NCBI RefSeq assembly: GCF_900115345.1
Contig: NZ_FOWC01000003.1
Span: 124,001 to 188,000 of the forward strand
DNA: 64,000 nucleotides
Direction: 5' to 3'
Origin: Amycolatopsis rubida
GTDB taxonomy: Bacteria > Actinomycetota > Actinomycetes > Mycobacteriales > Pseudonocardiaceae
Made by a program: the position numbers and the translations under genes. The notes under the pieces were generated by a model, which saw only the letters and a program-made list of their open reading frames with translations, had not been told where the DNA came from and made no database searches. Shown piece by piece: positions 34,031 through 43,364 of this stretch (position 1 is its first letter; each line of letters begins with the position of its first letter).

Positions 34031-34642
34031 GCCGATGCCGTGGCGGACAAGTACGGACACTACGATTTGTCCGCGCGCATCATCGGCCTGTTGAGCACGG
34101 CGGCAGCCGATGCTGAGGACGAACTGCTGGAGGGAAGCGTTTCCTGCGTGCGGGCAGAAACATTCTTCGCTTCAGAAGATCTCAGTGCTGGCCGGCGGAT
34201 GCTTGAACGGGCCGCCGACCGGATCGACCTCGCTGCTTCCGAAACTGCGGCGGCCACGTACGGGCTATTGCACATGCGCGCCGCAGTGATGGCAGGTCGC
34301 GCGGGGGAAGGCCGCCGAGCCCGCGATCATATCGGGGAACCGCAGGAGGCCGCACGACGCGTTAACGAGGGAATCCGCCTCGGAACAGCATTCGGGACGG
34401 CGTCTGTGCGTATCCACCATTTCTCTCTCTCGGCGGAGGCCTGTGACGGCAGCGCTGCCTTCCGGGTGGCGGCCGGGCGCGAGCATGCCAGCCGAACGGC
34501 AGTCGCATTTCTACATCGACCTCGCGCGCGTCCACGATCTGGCGAACGAACGCGTCAACACAATCGATGCCTTGCGTGCAGCATTACGGATCGCGCCGGA
34601 GCGCGTACGAGCCCGTCCCCAAGTCGGGGAAATGGTCGAGTA
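34031..34642 (+). pseudogene. XRE-family regulator, C-terminal TPR-like remnant
   Basis: The frame begins mid-protein (ADAVADKYGHYDLSARIIGL), then FASEDLSAGRRMLERAADRI, ATYGLLHMRAAVMAGRAGE and GTAFGTASVRIHHFSLS. After a frameshift near 34440 it continues SGWRPGASMPAERQSHFYID, LARVHDLANERVNTIDALRA and RIAPERVRARPQV up to TAA 34640-34642. This is the sensor part of Streptomyces/Amycolatopsis XRE regulators; the DNA-binding domain is gone. It abuts the methyltransferase remnant head-to-head, as if a deletion fused the two. Confidence 0.7.
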
Positions 34643-34747
34643 ATTGCGTCGAAAGACTCCGGGCGCGTCGAACGATGCGATGAACGGCCTCGACCGCGAA
34701 CTGTTTTCCGGAGTTCCGGATCGCGCGACTCGCTGACAGCGAGGAAC

Positions 34748-35395
34748 TCAGCGTTCGCTGCTGAGGAGATCGGGCAGTTCGGAGAGGCTTTCAATCGTCC
34801 AAGCGGCGTTGCGAGCGACGACGGGGTCGCTCGCCCACAGGTGGCCCCAGGGGCCGCGGCGAATCGGCGCCGGCCTCAGGCCAGCCGCCCGCGCGGGCAC
34901 GATGTCGTTGTCTCGGTGATCGCCGACGTAGACGATCTCTCGGGGCTCGCCCGGGGCGAATTCGACGACTTTTTCGAAGAACAAGGGGTCAGGCTTGGCG
35001 GTGTTCCACTCGCCCGACGTCGCAACAGCGTCCACCGGCAGTGCCAGTTCACGCAGCAGCCGCGCCGCTTTGGCAGTCTGGTTTCCCGCGATGCCGACCC
35101 AGAATCCGGCGTTGCGCAGCGCCGAGAGCGACGATCGCACGTCGGGGTAGAGATCAGACTCCTCGATCTGCTCACCACGTCCAGCAGCCTCTCGGAGCTG
35201 GCGTTCGGCGTCCAAGTCGAAGCCGGGGCGAAAAACCTGGAACGTCTCCGCGTTGTTTCTGCCGCTCGAGGTCACGGCGCCCAGGACCGCCGAGAAGGTG
35301 TGCCGCTTGACCCCGATCCAGTCTGCCCACGCGCCGAACTCTCGCGAGTCGTCGAGCAAAGTCTCGCCGACGTCGAACACTACCGACCGAATCAC
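34748..35395 (-). CDS. HAD-family hydrolase
   Basis: A 215-residue phosphatase-like protein. Motif I is VVFDVGETLLDD, where the nucleophile Asp is followed by V-G-E instead of the usual DxD or DxT, a known variant. Motif II is GIAGNQ. Lys is in NTAKPDPLFFEKVV. Motif IV is IVYVGDHRDNDIVPARAAGL. The C1 cap is small and helical. GTG 35395 is chosen, with GGGAGC upstream. It is one of the few intact genes within the decayed island. The substrate is unknown. Confidence 0.85.
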   Translation of the reverse strand: MIRSVVFDVGETLLDDSREFGAWADWIGVKRHTFSAVLGAVTSSGRNNAETFQVFRPGFDLDAERQLREAAGRGEQIEESDLYPDVRSSLSALRNAGFWVGIAGNQTAKAARLLRELALPVDAVATSGEWNTAKPDPLFFEKVVEFAPGEPREIVYVGDHRDNDIVPARAAGLRPAPIRRGPWGHLWASDPVVARNAAWTIESLSELPDLLSSER

Positions 35396-35989
35396 GCCGC
35401 TCCCAGCGCCTCTTCCTGTCTGGCCTCCAGCACCGTACCGACGAAACCTTCCCACCACCACCCGAGAATCGGCACCTGCGGCGCAGGGGCACGCCTCGGC
35501 GTTGCGATCGCGACTGTGCCGATGGGCAACCGATCCATAGCCCGGCCGCCGGCAGACTTGCAGTAGCTGGGCTCGACACGGAGCCCACGTGTCTGCTCGG
35601 GCCGGTGGGGAGGGTGTTGGTTCGCAGGCTCCGCGTCCAGGAGGCCACGGCGCCTTCCTGCCGCTTCCAGCCGGATAGAAGGATTTCGGTACGGACGATT
35701 GCGCAAGGCGCCGGGCCTGCTGCGACCTCATGTCTGCCGGTATCTGCTGACGGGCGGACAAAGCGGGGCAGGTGGTCCGGCAAGGGGACTATCTGCCCTG
35801 GATATGGCGCGAATCCACCAGATTGGTCCGACGTCGAGGCCCCTTGTCGACCTCGCCGAGCAGCCGGTGGTTAAGCGCGAAAATCACCTCCTCGCCGACT
35901 TGGAAAGGCCGACGAGGAGGCTGCAAGGACGCGATCCCGCCGGAGCTTTGCCGGGGCCCCTGCTCGGGATGGCTGATCGGCGGTTCGGA
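35396..35989. other. Intergenic / decayed sequence
   Basis: On the minus strand a short frame ending at 35392 (MDRLPIGTVAIATPRRAPAP, then ILGWWWEGFVGTVLEARQEE) overlaps the HAD start and might be a 48-residue protein. It has no good ribosome site or recognised family. Nothing else is supported. Confidence 0.4.
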
Positions 35990-36958
35990 TCATGCGACGA
36001 CGAAAGGTTGCCGGTACTTGATGTCCAGGCCTGGTATGTCGATGCGGAGGGCGTATCCGCCTGGGCGAGCATTGAAGTCGGCGATGCGGCAGAGCATGAC
36101 CGGTGTCGATCCGGAAGCCGTCCCGTATGCCGGTGTCGCCCGCGAGGTAGATGCGTGCGGCGCGGCTGCTTTCCAGCAGGTCTCGTGGCGGCCGAAGGCC
36201 CAGCCCCGGGGTTTCCACGGACTCGGCGATCAGGGTCAGGTGAGCCCAGGAGCCGCCGAGGACCAGACCGGTGTGCCAGATGAAGAATTCGTCGGAGCTG
36301 GAAACGATGTCGGCGTCGGTCAGGGTGACCGGCCGCGGATCGCGCGCAGTGCCTCCTGGGTCTGGTCGGCCTCCTGGCGGCTGAGCGGGCGGGGGCAGGC
36401 TGCCTGTGCCGCTTCCGGCCCGCTTCGCCTGCGGACTGGCTGGCCGACCGTGACCTGGTTGCCTTGGCCGGAGTGTTTCTGCCCGTGGACGGTGCTGAAG
36501 TCGTACGGTATCCAGCCGCTGTTGTCGTTGTTGGAGCACGGGAACGAATGCCCTTCGACGAATGGCTGCTGACTGACTCCGCGTCCCTCGGTCGACCCGG
36601 CGTCCTCCTCTTCGCCTTCGTGCACCTTGTAGTAGACCCCGGCGCGGGCGTCGTATTCCACGGGTTCGGTGCAGAAGAACTTCACTCCCTAGCGGACGGC
36701 CGTGGCGGTCCCGACTGCCACGATCGAGGGGCTCAGGTAGGTGCCCCTGCACGCGCCGACGTCGCCGGGGCTGCGGTCCTCGGGGTGGTGGATCGGAATG
36801 GTCCAGTGGTCGGCGTCCTGGAACGAGATCTCCGGGTTGTCGAACGCCAGGCGCACCTTCGGAATTTCGGCGGCACCGGCCTGGGGGCCGCTCCCGAGCA
36901 CTGACGCCGCACATGCGGCAGCGATGCTCAGTGCTGTATTTGCTTTGTTCACGCGCAT
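35990..36958 (-). pseudogene. Secreted protein gene with amber stop and frameshifts
   Basis: ATG 36958 has GGAGGAA upstream and begins a signal peptide (MRVNKANTALSIAAACAASV, then AGAAEIP). The mature frame (PKVRLAFDNPEISFQDADHW) meets TAG at 36689-36691, then continues in the same frame (VKFFCTEPVEYDARAGVYYK, GWIPYDFSTVHGQKHSGQGN). It next resumes in another frame (TDADIVSSSDEFFIWHTGLV, LGGSWAHLTLIAESVETPGL) and ends in a third (CRIADFNARPGGYALRIDIP, YRQPFVVA, TGA at 35990). The intact ancestor would be about 320 residues. I do not recognise the family. Confidence 0.65.
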
Positions 36959-37499
36959 GTCCAATTCCTCCCCAAGAATCAGCGTTTTCGCGAAAGGACC
37001 GAAGTCCGTGTTGATCAAGGTAAGGCGTGTCCCAGGCTGGAGGCTAGCGCCTTACCGGGTGCTGATCCGGTACCTCATTAGTGGGAAGCGCTGCCGATTG
37101 TGCCCGTTGTTGGCGGCATCGGGAAAAACGCGATGTTTCGCCAGGCAGTGTGCCACGAACTGCTGGAAGTCGTGCGGCCTTCGTGACCCTGGCAGCGAAG
37201 CGTGCACGCCACGGCTGTGATCGACGCCGGGCTGTGCGCCGAACTGGTGGACGGGCTTTCTGAAGGTCGCTCTGGCCTGATCGGTTGAGACGGGATGCCA
37301 GACGGTAAATCCCGTGCGGGACTCCGCTGTCGATTCGACTCGGCCAGTCGCCTGTGCTGCCCCGCGGCCTCGGGCCGTGGACGATGTGCGACATCCGGTT
37401 GCCGGCGGTCGAAGGGTTCCTGCTGTGGCCGCACATGAGCCGTCCCGCGCCCCTGGCTGGTTTCGACGTCCGTGAGCAGGAGCGCGATGACGTCTTCGT
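36959..37499. other. Decayed sequence between pseudogenes
   Basis: No gene is supported. It contains a short inverted word pair AAGGCG...CGCCTT (about 37021-37055). Confidence 0.4.
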
Positions 37500-38110
37500 C
37501 CGCGTCGAGCATGCCCTCGGGACGGAGCTCGACCGGTCGTCCGTGGTCGACGGCGAGTCCGGAGCGGCTGAGAGGGCGTTGGGGAAGTGGGGTTTTCGGT
37601 TTGCGGTGCGGGTGACGATCTCGACGGTGAGGACGAGGGCCTGCTTGGCCCAGGCGACCAGGTGTCCGGTGCAGCCGCCGTCGGCCCGGACGTGGGCGAC
37701 GGCGCCGAAGCGTGTGCGCAGTTCCGTCAGCAGCGGGTGCGATCCTGGATGTCGGCGGCGGTGACCACGACGGCGAGGAGGAGGGCCGAGGGTGTGGGTG
37801 GCGATGTGCCGTTTGCGTCCTCTGGTTTTCTTGCCCGCGTCGCAGCCCGCGCTGGCGGCGGGCACGGTGCCGGCCCCGCGCGCGGTCTGGGCGTCGATGA
37901 CTGCGGCGGTCCGGTCGCGCAGCGCGTCGTGGATTCCGCGCCAGGCGCCGGCGCGGACCCAGCGGCGTAACACGCCGTCCAGCACGACCCGGCGCGGGAG
38001 GCAACGGTTCCAGCAGTGCCCATTGCGCATCGGTCGTCGACGAGGACGGGTACCCGGGACACGGCGGCGCGGCACGACGAGCAGGAACAGGCAGGCGACA
38101 ATCACACACG
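37500..38110 (-). mobile_element. IS5-family transposase remnant
   Basis: On the minus strand, TDAQWALLEPL, then LDGVLRRWVRAGAWRGIHDA, LRDRTAAVIDAQTARGAGTV, GCDAGKKTRGRKRHIATHTL, LLLAVVVTAADIQDRT and RFGAVAHVRADGGCTGHLVA. These are the DDE-transposase blocks of IS5-type elements: the first Asp in VIDAQ, the RKRHI motif, and the second Asp in RADGG. At least three frame changes and an internal deletion (the usual tyrosine-rich region) break it. The C-terminal Glu block is not found. Ends are unclear. Confidence 0.78.
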
Positions 38111-38161
38111 AGCTCCTGGCAGGCGGACTGGCGTAGACAACCACCCGCCTGCCAGGAGCTC
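38109..38161. repeat. Perfect 17-bp inverted repeat
   Basis: GAGCTCCTGGCAGGCGG (38109-38125) is repeated exactly in reverse complement at 38145-38161, with a 19-nt spacer. It sits at the upstream end of the IS5-type remnant, so it could be an abutting pair of element ends or a hairpin. Confidence 0.85.
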
Positions 38162-38249
38162 ACCTCACCACCGGGCAACACGCCCGCGACGACCCCGCAT
38201 CCGTGACCAGCCGACACCGTGTCAAAACGCCCTCTGAGACAGACCAGTT

Positions 38250-38540
38250 TGTTTGTTGGCCATCTGGGCGCGCCTGGAGCGCCGCCCGGCCGGCCATCTG
38301 GTCGGCGGCCCCGACCGCCTCGACGATCGCAAACTGCGAGCCATCGCCGAGGCCCCGACCGCCGGTCTAGTGCGCGTCGACGTCATGGCCAGGGTGATCG
38401 CCATGTCGATGGCCTGGTCGCCGGTCAGCAACGTGTACGCGGCGACCGCACAGGAACCCGCCGAGACACGCGAGCGGCGGCGTGCACTGCTCCGCGAGAG
38501 CGTCCGCCGTGCCATCACTGCCGACCGGTCGAGCACCTGA
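38250..38540 (+). pseudogene. TetR-family regulator, C-terminal fragment
   Basis: The frame LAIWARLERRPAGHLVGGPD, RLDDRKLRAIAEAPTAGLVR, IAMSMAWSPVSNVYAATAQE and ERRRALLRESVRRAIT is the ligand-domain end of a TetR regulator (AMAWSPVS is a conserved final-helix motif). No HTH precedes it. It starts right after the IS-like region, suggesting truncation by the insertion. Confidence 0.65.
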
Positions 38541-38607
38541 TCGAGCCGCTCGATGCGCCGTTGAGATCAGGAACCGGCTACGTCGCGGACACAGCGCTCG
38601 GTGCCTG

Positions 38608-39222
38608 TCAGGGCCGGCACACCCGTTCGATCAAGTCTTGCCAGGCCGAGCCGAGGCTTTGCTCGATTTGCGGGCCTGCGTTGTTGAGTACGTCGGCGGA
38701 AAGGTACAGCAGCAGCGGGCCGTCGAGCGCCGCGGTGAGCTGCATCGCGAGCAGGTCGAGGTCCGCGCCGTCCAGGCTCAACTGGCGCAGAAGCATGCGG
38801 ATGTGCATCTGTGACGCCGGTGTCTGGGAACTGCCCGGGAGGGGCTGCCGGCCGTCGAGTGCGAATCTGGCGATCTCCGTGTTCTCGAGCAGCAGGCGCA
38901 CCCGTGCCCGGCCGTATGCGACCAGCCGGTCGACCGGCGGCGCACCGGGGCCGAGCGGGGGCGGCCCGGACAGCACCCGCTCCTGCAGGCCTCGCTCGAT
39001 CTCGTCGAGCAGTGCCCCGAAGATCCCCGCCCGGGTGCCGAAGCGCCGGAAAACGGTGCCCTTGCCCAGGCCCGACCGCTCGGCCAACGCGTCCATCGTC
39101 AGCTGATCGGGACCGGACTCCGCCAGCATTCGGCGAGCGGTGGCCAGGAGGTGGGCGCGATTGCGGGCCGCGTCCGCCCGTTCCGGCCGCGGCGCTCGCC
39201 AGCTCACCGGTAGCGCGTCCAT
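38608..39222 (-). CDS. TetR-family transcriptional regulator
   Basis: A 204-residue protein. The HTH at residues 20-65 reads NRAHLLATARRMLAESGPDQ, LTMDALAERSGLGKGTVFRR and FGTRAGIFGALLDE. The C-terminal domain is helical, with DRLVAYGRARVRLLLENTEIARF. ATG 39222 fits the family. It is intact, marking the right part of the island. No obvious adjacent target: a TetR fragment lies downstream and about 530 bp of empty sequence upstream. Confidence 0.88.
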   Translation of the reverse strand: MDALPVSWRAPRPERADAARNRAHLLATARRMLAESGPDQLTMDALAERSGLGKGTVFRRFGTRAGIFGALLDEIERGLQERVLSGPPPLGPGAPPVDRLVAYGRARVRLLLENTEIARFALDGRQPLPGSSQTPASQMHIRMLLRQLSLDGADLDLLAMQLTAALDGPLLLYLSADVLNNAGPQIEQSLGSAWQDLIERVCRP

Positions 39223-39750
39223 GTCGGTGACCCTAACAACCGTCGACGCAATCGGGGTCCGTCTGTTTTCGCTCTGTGTGGGTGTTCGGTCTGGTACCGG
39301 GGGGACAGGCCCTCAGGCCCGACCAGTGAACGCTCCGGGTTGCGCTCGTCGGCGTTCAGCGTCAGTGAGCTTCCCGGAAGCTGCTCACTGCCGCTACCGG
39401 CACGGGTGAGGTCGGGGCTGACATCCAGCCCTGCGAGCTGATGCGGGGTATCGGCAACCTCTGTATTGCCCCCGATCACGATCCCCGCTGCCACCCGCAC
39501 AGGCTTCGTGACCGCCGTCTTGTCAATCACCCGAGGTCACGCTGAACGCCCTGGTCAGTGCCGCCAAGTCGCTGAGCGCGCGTGATGCGCGGCGCGTTAC
39601 CCGCGCTGGGCGTCGGCCCTCCGGCATTGCATGCACCCGCTAAGCGGGGTAAAGTCCGATTATGTCGGCTGGACGGTTCCACCTGTCGGCCCGACGGGCG
39701 GAACCGTGCGTCGCGGCTCTGCCGAGCCTCACCTGACAAGGGAGAAACCC
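39223..39750. other. Intergenic stretch
   Basis: I see no recognisable gene. A 108-codon minus-strand frame (39204-39530) lacks a ribosome site and motifs and overlaps the TetR start. The LUD gene promoter should be near 39640-39735. Confidence 0.45.
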
Positions 39751-40380
39751 ATGACCGCGATCGACGGCGAGGCGCGTTTCACGGCGCTGCCGGCCGAGCA
39801 GACCCTCATCGCCACGGTGACCGCGCTCGAGGAGCACGGCTTCGGCGTGGAGGTCGTCGACGACTTCGAGTCCGCCCGGCTGAGCGTGCTGAACCGGATT
39901 CCGCACGGTTCGACGGTGATGACCAACACCTCGGCCACGCTGCGGGAATCCGGCATCGAAGCGGCGATCAACGACCCGGACGGCCCGTACGTGTCGGCCC
40001 GCAACCGGATGATGACGCTGGACTTCCGGACCCAGCAGCAGGAGATGAAGGCCATCGCCGGGCAGGCCGACTACGCCCTCGGCAGCGTCCACGCCATCAC
40101 CGCCGACGGCACCGTGGTCATCGCGTCGGCCACCGGAAGCCAGCTTGCCGCCTACGTCTGGGACGCACCGAACGTCATCCTGGTGGCCGGCACGCAGAAG
40201 CTCGTCCCCAGCCTGCGGGCTGCCCATGAGCGAATCGTCGAGCACAGCCTCAAGCTGGAGGACGTCCGGGCGCGGGCCGCGTACGGGCAGCACAGCTACA
40301 TCGGCAAGCTCCTGGAAGTCCGGCAGGAGCAGCCCGGCCGCATCCACCTGGTGCTGATCCGCCGGAATGTCGGGTTCTGA
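39751..40380 (+). CDS. LUD-domain (LutC/YkgG-like) protein
   Basis: A 209-residue protein. ATG 39751 has GGGAGA 5-10 nt upstream. IPHGSTVMTNTSATLRESGI, TADGTVVIASATGSQLAAYV and VILVAGTQKLVPSL match the LUD fold (lactate utilisation LutC and DUF162 proteins), which is NagB/RpiA-like. The partners LutA and LutB are absent, so lactate oxidation is not implied. It is probably a stand-alone actinomycete LUD protein of unknown role. The gene lies alone. Confidence 0.82.
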   Translation: MTAIDGEARFTALPAEQTLIATVTALEEHGFGVEVVDDFESARLSVLNRIPHGSTVMTNTSATLRESGIEAAINDPDGPYVSARNRMMTLDFRTQQQEMKAIAGQADYALGSVHAITADGTVVIASATGSQLAAYVWDAPNVILVAGTQKLVPSLRAAHERIVEHSLKLEDVRARAAYGQHSYIGKLLEVRQEQPGRIHLVLIRRNVGF

Positions 40381-40490
40381 GAACCCGAGCGAGACGTTCC
40401 CCGGGCGACGCCGCCGAGTTCGGTCACCCGTCCGGCATGGACGTTCCCACCTGCCCAGTGAAGCTTTTCAACCGTTGCGAAGAGGACCTC

Positions 40491-40889
40491 GTGAGACTTC
40501 ATCGACTGATCGCGACAGCTGGCGCCGCCGCGTGCCTGGCGACCGCCTCGCCGGCAATCGCCGCGGCGGCCCCGGCAGCGACCGACTGCACGGACTACGC
40601 GTTCACCACGTCCGGTCGAGCGGTCGGAGGCCGGACCTCGATCCCGTGGAACTACTTCGTCGTCGCCAAGGCAGGAACGATCGCCGCGTGCCTGGACGAG
40701 CCGGACGGTGCGGACTTCGACCTCGTGCTCAGGCATTTCGGAACCGACGGGCTCAAGACGGTCGCGACCTCCTCCGGCGAGGAAGGCGTCAAGACCCTCT
40801 TCTACGAGGGGGTGCCCGGCGCCTATCGGGTCGAGGTGTCAGCGATCAGCGGCAGCGGTGCCTACACGGTAGGCGTGACCTTCCCCTGA
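40491..40889 (+). CDS. Small secreted beta-sandwich protein (PPC-like)
   Basis: A 132-residue protein from GTG 40491; an in-frame ATG at 40437 would push the signal peptide inward. The signal peptide RLHRLIATAGAAACLATASP ends near AIAAAAP. The mature part (YFVVAKAGTIAACLDEPDGA, DFDLVLRHFGTDGLKTVATS, GVPGAYRVEVSAISGSGAYT) resembles the bacterial pre-peptidase C-terminal domain, usually attached to secreted proteases; here it is free-standing. Three Cys are in the precursor: one in the signal peptide and two (positions about 37 and 65) that could form a disulfide. Confidence 0.75.
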   Translation: MRLHRLIATAGAAACLATASPAIAAAAPAATDCTDYAFTTSGRAVGGRTSIPWNYFVVAKAGTIAACLDEPDGADFDLVLRHFGTDGLKTVATSSGEEGVKTLFYEGVPGAYRVEVSAISGSGAYTVGVTFP

Positions 40890-41003
40890 GCCGGTCTGCT
40901 TGCCCGCCACCGTTGGCCGTCCCCCCCGGACGCCCGGCAGGCGCGCCGCGGAGTCAGCCACCTCGATCGTCAATCCAGTCCCGTATACGTCAAGGAGTCT
41001 CCC

Positions 41004-41519
41004 ATGAGCACCGTTGCGGAAACCGGCCTGTGGCGGCTCGACGCCGCCCGCTCCGCCATCGCCGTCAGTCACGTGACGATGTGGGGCATGGTCACGGTGA
41101 AGGGAACGTTCAACGGTGTCTCCGGAGAGGGCGAGGTCCGCCCGGACGGCACCGTCCGCGGTGTCGTGACCCTGGACGCCTCCTCCCTGGACACCCAGCA
41201 CAAGAAGCGCGACGAGCACCTGCGCAGCGCGGACTTCTTCGACGTCGAGCACCATCCCACCCTTGTCTTCGAGGTCCGTGACGCCGTGTTCGGTCAGAAC
41301 GACGTCGTCGAGGTCAGAGGTCAGCTGACCGTCCGCGGTGTCCGCCGCCCGCAGACTGTCATCGTTAAGGTCGCCGAGTCGAGCGCGGACGCGATCACGC
41401 TCGCCACCGAGTTCACCGTCGACCGAGACCAGTTCGGCATGAGCTGGAACCGGCTGGGCATGATGCGTGGCCTGACGACTGTGACGTCGACGCTCCGGCT
41501 CACGCGCAGGCCTGCCTAG
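41004..41519 (+). CDS. YceI-family lipocalin-like protein
   Basis: A 171-residue protein. WRLDAARSAIAVSHVTMWGM, VTVKGTFNGVSGEGEV, LDTQHKKRDEHLRSADFFDV and HPTLVFEV are the YceI signatures (beta-barrel binding polyisoprenoid or amphiphilic ligands). GMSWNRLGMMRG is the conserved C-terminal segment. There is no signal peptide, so it is cytoplasmic. AAGGAG lies upstream of ATG 41004. It is not clearly linked to its neighbours. Confidence 0.92.
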   Translation: MSTVAETGLWRLDAARSAIAVSHVTMWGMVTVKGTFNGVSGEGEVRPDGTVRGVVTLDASSLDTQHKKRDEHLRSADFFDVEHHPTLVFEVRDAVFGQNDVVEVRGQLTVRGVRRPQTVIVKVAESSADAITLATEFTVDRDQFGMSWNRLGMMRGLTTVTSTLRLTRRPA

Positions 41520-41687
41520 GGGCAGCACACACCGCGGGCCGGCGGCTGATCGATTCCGAAGAGCACCGGGAATTGGTGCGCGTTCCGATATCGGCCGCAC
41601 CGGTTGCCTGGCACGGCGTGCCTCGCCGGTCCTCAGCCATGGCCGGATTTCGGTTTCACCGACCTGACAGGGCAGGAGCATCGCAGT

Positions 41688-42155
41688 ATGGCCCAACGGA
41701 TCGCCGGCCGGATCGGCCTCGGCAAGATACTGATCTCGGCATCAGCCGTGATCGCCGGAGCGGGTCCCTATATCGCGGACTGGAACGAGACGCACATCCA
41801 CAATCCGAACTGGCCGCCCCACGCCAAATTCCACAACGCCCACACCATGAGCTTGGGCGCCGGGCTCGCCGGAGCCGCTCTTCTCCACCTGTGGCGTCCG
41901 GCTGATTCCCCGGCAGCCGCCAAGGTCGCGCTGGACAGCGGGGCCGTGTCCGCCGCGCTGTACTGGGTGACCCAGATCTCCGCGCTTGCCTACCCGGGCT
42001 CCCGAGCTGTCGACCCGCCCGGCAAGCAGATCTTCCCGCAGGCCGTTGCCGCCCTTCCCTCGCTCGCGCTCGTGGGATGGGGATACGCCTTGGAACGGCG
42101 ACGGCTGCGTGATCAAGATGCCCGGAGGCGAGTGGCGTCGGCATGGCCGAGCTGA
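41688..42155 (+). CDS. DUF6640-like integral membrane protein
   Basis: A 155-residue protein. ATG 41688 has CAGGAG 7-12 nt upstream; the frame opens further upstream without a ribosome site. Segments GKILISASAVIAGAGPYIAD, MSLGAGLAGAALLHLW, SAALYWVTQISALAYPG and AVAALPSLALVGWGYALE are four predicted helices. DWNETHIHNPNWPPHAKFHN between helices one and two is a conserved His-rich loop of small actinobacterial/fungal-like DUF6640 proteins. Role unknown. Confidence 0.72.
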   Translation: MAQRIAGRIGLGKILISASAVIAGAGPYIADWNETHIHNPNWPPHAKFHNAHTMSLGAGLAGAALLHLWRPADSPAAAKVALDSGAVSAALYWVTQISALAYPGSRAVDPPGKQIFPQAVAALPSLALVGWGYALERRRLRDQDARRRVASAWPS

Positions 42156-42305
42156 GCTGTCCGGCGGGTCCGTCGAGAATGTGGCCGGGTGCCGACGGAG
42201 TGCTGGGGCGGGCCGCGAAGCGCTGGCCCGCGATGATCGGCACCGGGTGGGTTCGCCCGGCCGGGCCAGCGCGGACCGCGCTCTTGTCTCGGTCGCGAAC
42301 CGGTG

Positions 42306-42740
42306 CTAGCCGGCAGCGGAGGTGCTCGACGGCCCGGTGATGACGTTGCGGGCGTTCGGCGGCGCGAACGGGTCGGTGTCCAAGCCCCAGGCGAGTACGC
42401 GGACGGGACGGATGCGGATCAGCGCGGCGTCGAAACCCGGCCGAGGCGGCTCCGCGGCGAGGAGTTCGGCGGTGCCGCGGATCTCGACGCCACGCGGATT
42501 CCAGGGCGTGGTCGAGGCCAGATCGTCAATGACGAGGGAGACACGCGGGTCGGCCTGGATGTTGCGGTACTTCCGGCTGGCAACGAGGTTGTGGCCGCCG
42601 ATGTCGATCGTGTCGTGCTCGCGGTTGTGGACGAAAGCGACCGGCCTGGCCTGAGGCGCTCCGTCGGGAGCGATGGTTGCCAGACGGCCAAGGGACTGGC
42701 TGTCGAGGTATGTCTGCTCGTTGGCGGTGAAGACGCTCAT
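42306..42740 (-). CDS. PPOX-class F420-dependent oxidoreductase
   Basis: A 144-residue split-barrel flavin/F420 protein: LGRLATIAPDGAPQARPVAF, then IDIGGHNLVASRKYRNIQAD, PRVSLVIDD and PRGVEIRGTAELL. The form matches the actinobacterial PPOX-class F420-dependent family (pyridoxamine-oxidase-like). Typical substrates are quinones or heterocycles; not defined here. ATG 42740 fits. It is a stand-alone gene. Confidence 0.85.
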   Translation of the reverse strand: MSVFTANEQTYLDSQSLGRLATIAPDGAPQARPVAFVHNREHDTIDIGGHNLVASRKYRNIQADPRVSLVIDDLASTTPWNPRGVEIRGTAELLAAEPPRPGFDAALIRIRPVRVLAWGLDTDPFAPPNARNVITGPSSTSAAG

Positions 42741-43364
42741 GGATGCCCTCCATCAGGCAAGTACGGGCAGCGGGGCGACGCGTGGGCCCGTCCTCGAGCC
42801 CGCAGGTGCGCATCTCCCGACGAATAAACGGACTATACCCCGCATGGTGGCTCTCGGACCATCGCCATGAACGGGTCGCCGGTGAGCGGATCCTCCTACG
42901 GAGCCCGCGAAGATTCCCAGCCGTCGTGCTGCCAGCGCTTCGGCAGTTCGCGGACGACAAGCCCGTCCTTCCGATTACGGAGGTAAGAACACGGAGTTCG
43001 GGGTGCCGGTTGCGGCATGCGGAGAACGCGAACTGGGCCGGGCGGTTCCGTGCGCCGCCGGCATCGTCGCGCGAGTGGTCGAGGAGGTGCTGACCAGGGG
43101 ACATGCGTGCCTGCGCCCGGTCGGCTACGAACAGAATCGCGGCGAGCATCTCGCGGTGGAAAGGCCGCCGGATTCGCGAGCTTCGATCCTGGTGAACGAC
43201 CGGTCATGGCGACGTAACGCGGCCGCGCACCTGGGGGGCCAGGCGGTTTCTCAAGCGCATGGACCGAAGCAACTCGCGGCCTTCGCTCGTCTTCTCGCCG
43301 CGCTCACCGGCTGGTTCGCGCTGTCAGCGACGGCCCGCGGCGTGCGCTGGACGCAGTGCGAGCG
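42741..43364. other. 0.6-kb stretch without supported gene
   Basis: Several short frames are open on both strands; none is recognised. The minus-strand text RKDGLVVRELPKRWQHDGWE near 42920-42980 looks protein-like and may be a remnant, but its family is not clear. Confidence 0.4.

Noticed and set aside
39204-39530. 108-codon minus-strand frame upstream of the TetR gene
   Set aside because: It overlaps the TetR start, lacks a ribosome site and shows no recognisable motif.
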